Positions 63,886-64,000 of a stretch of 64,000 bases of DNA are shown one piece after another (within the stretch, counting starts at the first letter, position 1; every line of letters begins with the position of its first letter). Location: positions 433,215 to 497,214 of the forward strand of contig NZ_MPPI01000001.1 in NCBI RefSeq assembly GCF_001895925.1. Direction: 5' to 3'. The position numbers and the translations under genes were made by a program. The notes beneath the pieces were generated by a model. It was given only the letters and a program-made list of their open reading frames with translations, was not told the origin of the DNA and made no database searches. The stretch comes from Phormidesmis priestleyi ULC007 (GTDB lineage Bacteria > Cyanobacteriota > Cyanobacteriia > Leptolyngbyales > Leptolyngbyaceae).

Positions 63886-64000
63886 CTTGAGTGTTGTGAT
63901 GTCGAGGGAGAAAAATCGAAGTCCTTCTATGGCGGGATGAACAGGAGTGAGGAATGCGGGAAAGTGCAGATGAATTCAGGCTCGTCAGGGAGGTTCAAGG

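Noticed and set aside
1..64000. tRNA, rRNA, tmRNA, RNase P RNA or riboswitch
   Set aside because: I read the gaps for cloverleaf ends and conserved RNA motifs and found none that I could support; a covariance-model search would settle this.

Overview
The window is cyanobacterial chromosome. It carries photosystem II psbU, the chlorophyll gene chlM, ferredoxin-dependent glutamate synthase, a fused panC/cmk, an Arg-rich-tailed RNase E, a Ycf35-type protein and many families known mainly from cyanobacteria (DUF1997, DUF1830, DUF3120, DUF4079, DICT). HIP1-type GCGATCGC/CGATCG sites are dense throughout. Sucrose synthase and many interspersed palindromic repeats point to a Leptolyngbya-like or other filamentous lineage, but genus cannot be fixed from sequence reading alone. 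I see no rRNA, tRNA or CRISPR array.

Layout. 1-2.0 kb: a small membrane protein, a sugar ABC permease and an alpha/beta hydrolase. 2.1-5.6 kb: a decay zone around the intact panC/cmk gene. A ferritin-like gene has an in-frame TAA, a Uma2-type gene carries both an in-frame TGA and a 147-bp MITE with a 10-bp target duplication, and a clan-AA aspartic protease has lost its N-terminal half. 5.6-8.1 kb: small accessory genes (a VapBC-type pair, a CHAT protease with membrane repeats). 8.2-16.5 kb: glsF, a secreted phosphodiester glycosidase, a cupin and an A-type Fe-S protein. 16.6-21.6 kb: the str operon rpsL-rpsG-fusA-tuf-rpsJ. 21.7-30 kb: Lon-N-domain protein, pheA, DUF1997, rnhB, rne and a TIGR03960 radical SAM gene. 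30-46.4 kb: mixed housekeeping and signalling genes (STAS, clpS-CPBP, a radical SAM/DICT/pentapeptide operon, nadB, psbU, FHA-adenylate cyclase, uppP, TIGR03279, DUF2470, glycosyltransferase). 46.4-52.1 kb: nagA, chlM, sucrose synthase and Ycf35. 52.2-61.4 kb: an eight-gene minus-strand phospho-signalling operon. 61.4-64 kb: yjbQ and an acyltransferase missing its first membrane segments.

The most interesting unit is the 52.2-61.4 kb operon. In transcription order it encodes a lipoprotein, a 99-aa protein, a 403-aa helical protein, a PknG-like zinc-ribbon/kinase/TPR protein, a zinc-ribbon PP2C phosphatase, a von Willebrand A protein, a zinc-ribbon FHA protein and a four-TM protein with two periplasmic helical domains. 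Gaps are 5-28 bp, with one 4-bp overlap. The kinase, phosphatase and vWA genes match the published TerY-P triad concept. The kinase, FHA, four-TM and lipoprotein genes resemble the actinobacterial PknG-GarA-GlnX-GlnH pathway. Together they look like a self-contained system from envelope sensor to kinase and FHA reader.

Other notable signals are an 18-bp perfect palindrome before the TIGR03960 gene, a dyad and a start-proximal hairpin before chlM, a glsF terminator built around a HIP1 core, and several composite hairpin repeats.
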